From assembly GCA_900545075.1 (NCBI GenBank), contig UQXT01000007.1:1-33495 (forward strand): DNA of 33,495 bases, written 5' to 3'. Positions within the stretch are counted from its first letter, which is position 1. Each line of letters opens with the position of its first letter. Shown here one piece after another: positions 29,430 through 33,495 of this stretch. Below the pieces are notes generated by a model. That model saw only the letters and a list, made by a program, of their open reading frames with translations, was not told the origin of the DNA and did no database searches. This DNA comes from an uncultured Collinsella sp. (lineage in GTDB: Bacteria; Actinomycetota; Coriobacteriia; Coriobacteriales; Coriobacteriaceae). Made by a program: the position numbers and the translations under genes.

Positions 29430-30341
29430 CTACGAACGGGCTGCGACCAGCAACTCGGCCGTTGCCACCCAACCGTCGACAATCTTGCCGCGCGTAACAT
29501 AGGCATTGTCGCTGGCGTCCAAGAACTCCGGGGCACCGGCGCTCGTCAGACCGTTCTCGACCAGGCAGAACATGCCCACGTGGTCGGCCATGTAGAAGTC
29601 GGACTCGGAGTCGCCGAGCGCGAGCGTCTCCTCGTGCTCGATCCCCAGGTGCTCGCAGAAGCGCGCAATGGCAACGCCCTTGTTGAGACCCGCCGGATTG
29701 ATATTGAAGGCGCGGCCGTCCTCGACGCGATTAAGCTCGAGCGTCGTCGGCTTGGACAGGTGAGTCAGATGGCCGTTGCAAGCCCAGATCAGACCGCAGC
29801 CGGCCTCGTCCAGGATGGCCTGGACCTCGTCGTCGGGCACATCGCCGCGCATGCCGACGGTGACCTCACGGTACTTGTAGCCGGTCGACATGTCGTTGTG
29901 GTACTCGATTTTGTGCGGCCAGCGGGCAAGGATCTTCTCGCACACGCCGGTCTGCTCGATCACCTGGTGCGGCGTGAGACCGCAGGCGGGGTCGTAGGGC
30001 ATGTCGCCCGTCAGGTACTCCCAATCGTTGGCCTTGAGGTCGTACATGACCAGGCCGCCCATCTCGCCGATGTAGGAGTTGAGGCCGAGCACGCGGGCGT
30101 CCTCGTGGATCATGGTGCGATTGCGACCCGAGGTGGGGACCACCTGGATGCCGGCACGAGCGAGCGCGACAACCGCCTCGACGAGCTTGGTCGAGGGATT
30201 GCCGTCGTTATCGCGCAGCACGCACGAGCCGGGGGCGAGCATCGTGGCGTCCAGATCGGTAAAGACATACTTGACCTTGGCAAGACGCTCGCGCATCTCG
30301 CCCGAAAGCTCGGCAACGGTCGGCAGGATGTTGTGGGACAT
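29430..30341 (-). CDS. HAD-superfamily hydrolase, Cof/IIB type
   Basis: Probable sugar- or nucleotide-phosphate phosphatase; the substrate cannot be told. The 303 residues have motif I as YVFTDLDATMLAPGS (the usual DxDGT reads DLDAT), motif II TSGRNRTM, a middle cap of about 100 residues as in subclass IIB (YHNDMSTGYKYREVT), motif III Lys in LNKGVAIARFCEHLGI, and motif IV ALGDSESDFYMA. The nucleophile and general acid Asp are both present. The ATG at 30339-30341 has GGAG about 5 bases upstream; a GTG two codons earlier is possible. It shows no operon link to murE, 108 bases upstream. Confidence 0.85.
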   Translation of the reverse strand: MSHNILPTVAELSGEMRERLAKVKYVFTDLDATMLAPGSCVLRDNDGNPSTKLVEAVVALARAGIQVVPTSGRNRTMIHEDARVLGLNSYIGEMGGLVMYDLKANDWEYLTGDMPYDPACGLTPHQVIEQTGVCEKILARWPHKIEYHNDMSTGYKYREVTVGMRGDVPDDEVQAILDEAGCGLIWACNGHLTHLSKPTTLELNRVEDGRAFNINPAGLNKGVAIARFCEHLGIEHEETLALGDSESDFYMADHVGMFCLVENGLTSAGAPEFLDASDNAYVTRGKIVDGWVATAELLVAARS

Positions 30342-30410
30342 GGTCACTCCGTTTACATAGAAGGGGCTGGTCTTGAGTAGTGAGGCTCGCTTAAGCGAGT
30401 CGCACTTGGA

Positions 30411-30437
30411 ACGACGGCGCCCTCAACGCACCGTCGT
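30411..30437 (-). terminator. hairpin after murE
   Basis: ACGACGG (30411-30417) and CCGTCGT (30431-30437) pair perfectly, 12 bases past the murE stop. The run after it on the minus strand (TCCAAG) is not a real T-tract. A small palindrome CTCGCTTAAGCGAG lies further on at 30386-30399. Confidence 0.45.
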
Positions 30438-30449
30438 CAACACAATGTA

Positions 30450-32012
30450 TCAGTCAAACTGAGTAACATCGATCAAGCGATGCGCCAGCGAAAGGTCACT
30501 CTCGATGGGCACAAATTCGTCGCCCACATGCATGAGCTCCTCGTCGCCCTTGGCGAGCAGCAATACAATCGTGGGCGCATCGGGGTTGATGTACTCCTCG
30601 CGTGCCGCCTTAAAGGCCGCGTGCACCGCCGCCTCGCGATCAAGAATAATCTTGTTCGGTGTGTCGTCGGGGACATTCTCCGCGAGCTCGCGACAGACCT
30701 TCATCGGGTCTTCGCGAGCGGGGTCCTCGTTGGCAAAAATCATCAGATCGGAATACGGCGCGGCCTCGCGCGGCAATTGCTCGCGGCGCTCCTGAGCCTT
30801 GCCGCCGGCGGCGCCAAACAGCGCAATAACGGGGCTGGCGGGAAAGGCGCGTCTGACCGACGAGAACAGCGAACGGAATGAAAGCTGGTTGTGCGCGTAG
30901 TCCACGACGCAGACCACACGACCGTCCTTCGACTCCACAACCTCCATGCGACCGGGCACGCGGAATTTGGAAAGGCCCTTTTTGATGGCGTCGATGCCAA
31001 TGCCAATCTCGCGCGCGGCGGCAATTGCCACCAGCGCGTTTTCCACGTTAAAATCGCCCGCGATACCCAGCAGAATCTTCTCCCCCGCCGCGGGCTCATC
31101 GGCGCTCAGGCCATGCAAGTTAAACTCGATGTTAAAGCCAACCATGCGCACGTCGCTTACCCACAGGCTAGCCTCAGGATGCTCAACGCCAACGGTCACG
31201 AGGCGCTCGGCCGTCGATGCCGCCTCGAGCACGCGATTGACCTCGTCGGTGCCAAGATTGACCACGGCCGTTTTTGCCTGGTCGAAAATCCCGAGCTTGC
31301 TCTCAAAATAATCCTCGAACGTAGGGTGCTCGACAGGCGAAATGTGATCGCGACCGATATTGAGGAAACACGCAACGTCAAAGGGCAGGTTCTCGACGCG
31401 CTGGTACTTGAGCGCTTGGCTCGAGACTTCCATAACCATAAACTGACGGCCGGACGTACGGCAATTGGCGATATGGCGCCAGACCTCGGGAGCCTCGGGC
31501 GTGGTGTTGGTACTCTCGTAGCACTCGATACCATCGTCGGTGCTCACCGAACCAATCATGCCGCAGGACTTGCCCGCCGCCTTGATGATGGACTGGAGCA
31601 TGAAGGCCGCCGTGGTCTTGCCCTTGGTGCCGGTAATGCCCACGATCTTAACGTCGCGATCAGGACGGTCGTAGACCTCCGGCGGCAATAGCGCCATCGC
31701 CGTGCGTACGCTACGAACGACCAGCATGGCCGCACCGCGCTCTTTGCCCAGCGGAGCAAGCTCGTCTACCAAAGACTCCTCGCACACAAAGGCAACGGCA
31801 CCGGCGTCGAGCGCCATCGATAGAAACGATGACTTAAAGGAAGCGCCCTTGCAAAAGAACACATCTCCCACCGCGACCGCACGGGAATCAAATGAGCAGC
31901 CGGTCACGGCTCGGCCGTCGAGGCGCTCAGATCCGCGCAGCTCGCCGCTCTTATTGAGCAGGTCGGCAAGAGCGGCGACAGTAGTCGTGGTCATACGGTC
32001 AGATTGGTGCAT
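30450..32012 (-). CDS. murE: UDP-N-acetylmuramyl-tripeptide synthetase (MurE)
   Basis: Mur ligase that adds the third residue to UDP-MurNAc-L-Ala-D-Glu. The 521 residues contain CSFDSRAVAVGDVFF (uracil domain), the ATP loop GITGTKGKTT (128-134), STNTTPEAPE, MEVSSQALKYQRV, NIGRDHISPVEHPTFEDYFESKL (K239 is the carbamylated Lys position), VPGRMEVV and DYAHNQLSF. Where the diaminopimelate-adding enzymes have DNPR, this one reads EDPA (about 429-432), so a non-DAP residue such as Lys or Orn is more likely. The EHPTFEDYF stretch recalls the Lys-adding Gram-positive enzymes. The ATG at 32010-32012 has AAAGG 7 bases upstream; 38 open codons further upstream lack a site. Confidence 0.9.
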   Translation of the reverse strand: MHQSDRMTTTTVAALADLLNKSGELRGSERLDGRAVTGCSFDSRAVAVGDVFFCKGASFKSSFLSMALDAGAVAFVCEESLVDELAPLGKERGAAMLVVRSVRTAMALLPPEVYDRPDRDVKIVGITGTKGKTTAAFMLQSIIKAAGKSCGMIGSVSTDDGIECYESTNTTPEAPEVWRHIANCRTSGRQFMVMEVSSQALKYQRVENLPFDVACFLNIGRDHISPVEHPTFEDYFESKLGIFDQAKTAVVNLGTDEVNRVLEAASTAERLVTVGVEHPEASLWVSDVRMVGFNIEFNLHGLSADEPAAGEKILLGIAGDFNVENALVAIAAAREIGIGIDAIKKGLSKFRVPGRMEVVESKDGRVVCVVDYAHNQLSFRSLFSSVRRAFPASPVIALFGAAGGKAQERREQLPREAAPYSDLMIFANEDPAREDPMKVCRELAENVPDDTPNKIILDREAAVHAAFKAAREEYINPDAPTIVLLLAKGDEELMHVGDEFVPIESDLSLAHRLIDVTQFD

Positions 32013-32208
32013 CTTGAACCTTTCTGGATTATCCGCTGTTAACGGTTTACATCTCGTAACAACTTTAACGCACCCGCAAGGATGCGGCTTCCCGGGAAAC
32101 CGTAAAGACACAGCATCGATTAGCAAGGTAGGTCCGCGTCGGCATCACACTCACGGGACCCATCGATATTGCGTTATGGATTACCAGTGTACCGAGCCCG
32201 ATATCGGC

Positions 32209-32214
32209 TATACT
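32209..32214 (+). promoter_or_regulatory. -10 box of tRNA-Val
   Basis: TATACT at 32209-32214, 11 bases before the mature tRNA. No clear -35 is visible. The palindrome CCGATATCGG (32198-32207) lies just upstream. Confidence 0.5.
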
Positions 32215-32224
32215 CTATGACCGC

Positions 32225-32300
32225 GGGCGATTGGCGCAACGGTTAGCGCAGGTGCTTTACACGCACAAGGCTGGGGGTTCGAATCCCTCATCGCCCACCA
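32225..32300 (+). tRNA. tRNA-Val(TAC)
   Basis: A 76-base cloverleaf with encoded CCA. The acceptor GGGCGAT pairs with ATCGCCC. The D stem GCGC/GCGC is regular. The anticodon arm GGTGC-TTTACAC-GCACA places TAC at 34-36 (Val, with one weak pair at the top). The T loop is GGGGG-TTCGAAT-CCCTC. A terminator follows at 32311-32341. The 18 bases at its 3' end are repeated at 32468-32485. Confidence 0.93.
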
Positions 32301-32310
32301 TTGATTTGAT

Positions 32311-32341
32311 AGGCTCCCAGCAATGGGAGCCTTTCTTTTTT
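32311..32341 (+). terminator. tRNA-Val terminator
   Basis: AGGCTCCC (32311-32318) and GGGAGCCT (32325-32332) form a perfect 8-bp stem with a 6-base loop. TTCTTTTTT follows. Confidence 0.9.
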
Positions 32342-32467
32342 GGGTCCATCGCAGAGGGATTCGAACCCGACAGGGTGCGGAGCTGAGGAAACGCGAAGCG
32401 TTTTCCAGCGCAGCACGCGAGGGCCGTAGGCCCGAAGCGGAAGCGGGCGGCGAAGCCGCACGCGGAC
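32342..32467. other. decayed tRNA-like stretch between the two Val 3' ends
   Basis: The segment holds a copy of the T-arm 13-mer in reverse orientation (GGGATTCGAACCC at 32356-32368), but no cloverleaf. It also has several small GC hairpins: AAACGC-GAA-GCGTTT, GGGCC-GTA-GGCCC and GCGGC-GAA-GCCGC. No gene is seen. A second reverse T-arm 13-mer is at 32541-32553, beyond the next terminator. Confidence 0.5.
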
Positions 32468-32485
32468 ATCCCTCATCGCCCACCA
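32468..32485 (+). repeat. 18-base direct repeat of the tRNA-Val 3' end
   Basis: ATCCCTCATCGCCCACCA at 32468-32485 is identical to the 3' end of tRNA-Val (32283-32300), 185 bases apart. It lacks the upstream tRNA body and is followed by its own terminator at 32495-32526. It could be an att-like duplication or a leftover of a tandem tRNA-Val. Confidence 0.75.
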
Positions 32486-32494
32486 CTGAATTGG

Positions 32495-32526
32495 AAACGG
32501 TCCTCGCAAGGGGACCGTTTTTTGTT
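32495..32526 (+). terminator. second terminator beyond the partial tRNA copy
   Basis: AAACGGTCC (32495-32503) pairs with GGACCGTTT (32512-32520), followed by T residues. It has the same place relative to the partial Val 3' end as the first terminator has to the tRNA. A further hairpin, GCAAAGGCC with GGCCTTTGC, lies at 32569-32588. Confidence 0.82.
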
Positions 32527-32599
32527 TGCGCCCGGTGCATGGGATTCGAACCCGTCAACATGTCTGTCGCAAAGGCCGTGGCCTTTGCAGATTTATGGC

Positions 32600-32658
32600 A
32601 AAAAGGGCTCCAGACCGTCCAATCATGCATCAAATGACGCACTGACGATCTGGAACCC
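32600..32658 (-). terminator. argD terminator
   Basis: GGGCTCCAGACCGTC (32605-32619) and GACGATCTGGAACCC (32644-32658) form a long stem with two mismatches. On the minus strand it is followed by TTTTT. It lies 27 bases past the argD stop. Confidence 0.75.
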
Positions 32659-32685
32659 GTTCAAACTAGCTATGTTTTGCTCTCG

Positions 32686-33495
32686 CTACGCCAAAACGTC
32701 CGACAGAATCTCGATCAGACCATCCACGTCGGCTTCCTCGCACACGAGCGGCGGAAGGAAGCGCAGCGTATGAGCACCCGTAGCGTTGATCACGGCACCA
32801 GCCCCCAATGCACGGGCCACAACATCGTGCGCATCACCCGCAGCATCATCCAAATCGCAGCCGAGCATCAGACCACGGCCGCGCACCTCTTCCACATGCG
32901 GAAGCTTGGCCAGCGCCTGCTCCATATAGGCACCCACCTTGGCAGCATGCTCGGCATAATCGCCGCGCACAAGCACGGAGAGCGTTGCGGCACACGCCGC
33001 GATGGCCAAGCAGCTGCCGCCGAAGGTCGAACCATGATCGCCAGGCTTAAAGACGTCAGCGATTTCCTTCTTTGCCACCACGGCACCCATAGGCACGCCG
33101 TCGGCAATGCCCTTGGCAAGGCTCATAATGTCGGGCTCCACGCCATAGGTCTGGAATGCAAATGGCTTACCCGTGCGGAAGATACCGCACTGGACCTCAT
33201 CGGCGATAAGCACGGCACCCACCTCGTGCGACAAGTCGCGCGCCGCGGCCATAAACTCCTCGGTCATGGGATGCACACCGCTCTCGCCCTGGATCGGCTC
33301 GAGCATCACGGCGCAAATTTCACTGCCCAACTGCTTAAAGATTGCACGCAGCTCATCCATATCGTTGGGAGTGCAGGCCACAAAGCCGCCCGGCAGTGGA
33401 CGGAAGCTGTCCTGCAGCCAATCCTGCATGGTCGCGGCAATGGTCTCGAGCGTACGACCGTGAAAGCCTCCGCGCATGCACACGATGGTGTTGCC
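32686..33495 (-). CDS. argD: acetylornithine aminotransferase (N-terminus beyond window)
   Basis: PLP-dependent class III aminotransferase of arginine biosynthesis, which converts N-acetylglutamate semialdehyde to N-acetylornithine with glutamate. The visible 269 residues start inside the conserved IVCMRGGFHGRT segment; about 130 N-terminal residues lie off the right edge. Present are the LEPIQGESGV stretch, LIADEVQCGIFRTGK (Asp of the PLP site), SLAKGIADGVPMGA (Schiff-base Lys), GSTFGGSCLAIAA, and RGRGLMLGCDL. All active residues in the covered part are intact. The related ornithine and 4-aminobutyrate aminotransferases are possible, but the GHFGRT and GIADGVPMGA wording fits ArgD best. Other arg genes would lie upstream, off the window. 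Confidence 0.88.
   Translation of the reverse strand, partial: GNTIVCMRGGFHGRTLETIAATMQDWLQDSFRPLPGGFVACTPNDMDELRAIFKQLGSEICAVMLEPIQGESGVHPMTEEFMAAARDLSHEVGAVLIADEVQCGIFRTGKPFAFQTYGVEPDIMSLAKGIADGVPMGAVVAKKEIADVFKPGDHGSTFGGSCLAIAACAATLSVLVRGDYAEHAAKVGAYMEQALAKLPHVEEVRGRGLMLGCDLDDAAGDAHDVVARALGAGAVINATGAHTLRFLPPLVCEEADVDGLIEILSDVLA

Noticed and set aside
32341..32560. Possible extra tRNA genes at the reversed GGGATTCGAACCC motifs
   Set aside because: Only the T-loop 13-mer is present; neither site has a matching T stem, acceptor, D or anticodon arm.
32208..32642. 144-codon minus-strand open frame with WWAMRDSNPQP-like wording
   Set aside because: This is the usual false translation of tRNA and tRNA-like debris.
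1..33495. CRISPR arrays, IS elements or prophage genes
   Set aside because: No regularly spaced repeats, transposase motifs or phage structural genes were seen on either strand.

Overview
The window looks like chromosome from a gut-type Coriobacteriia, most likely Collinsella or a close relative. The grounds are high GC with actinobacterial-type proteins, Firmicutes-like gene order in two blocks (disA-ispD-ispF-cysS-rlmB-yacP and veg-ispE), a lysyl-tRNA synthetase carrying an extra C-terminal tRNA-binding domain, and a giant CoA-dehydratase-activase-like protein paired with a TetR regulator. The genus call is inference from general knowledge; no search was run. Almost all genes lie on the minus strand. 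The plus-strand exceptions are mntP, the hipBA module and tRNA-Val.

Layout. 1-5437 (minus): a tightly packed housekeeping operon disA-ispD-ispF-cysS-rlmB-yacP (c-di-AMP synthesis, two MEP isoprenoid steps, Cys-tRNA charging, 23S rRNA methylation, a NYN RNase); the last gene runs off the left edge. 5577-6369 (plus): a Mn2+ (yybP-ykoY) riboswitch with its terminator, then the manganese exporter mntP. 6406-10964: accessory stretch in which two toxin-antitoxin modules (hipBA on plus, a RelB/PIN pair on minus) flank the dipeptidase gene pepD. 10985-13627: clpC. 13820-19002: a 1479-residue activase gene whose 3' end overlaps a tetR gene, with a perfect palindrome in front of the operon. 19214-21644: a small DUF2798 membrane protein with a complex leader, then a ThrE-type exporter. 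21976-26306: lysS, greA, tatA, tRNA-Pro, ispE, veg. 26490-29378: murI-rph-rdgB-dtd. 29430-32012: a HAD phosphatase and a MurE-like ligase. 32225-32685: tRNA-Val followed by decayed tRNA-like debris. 32686-33495: the C-terminal part of argD.

The window has no CRISPR array, IS element or prophage. The genes are mostly well-known families. The less explained signals are non-coding: a set of hairpins abutting stop codons (including two copies of one palindrome and two hairpins with different stems but a similar loop), a 65-nt inverted repeat, an apparent attenuator in front of the DUF2798 gene, palindromes inside promoter spacers, a three-site operator in front of hipBA, and a duplicated tRNA-Val 3' end. 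The most likely under-described system is the activase-TetR operon with its palindromic operator.
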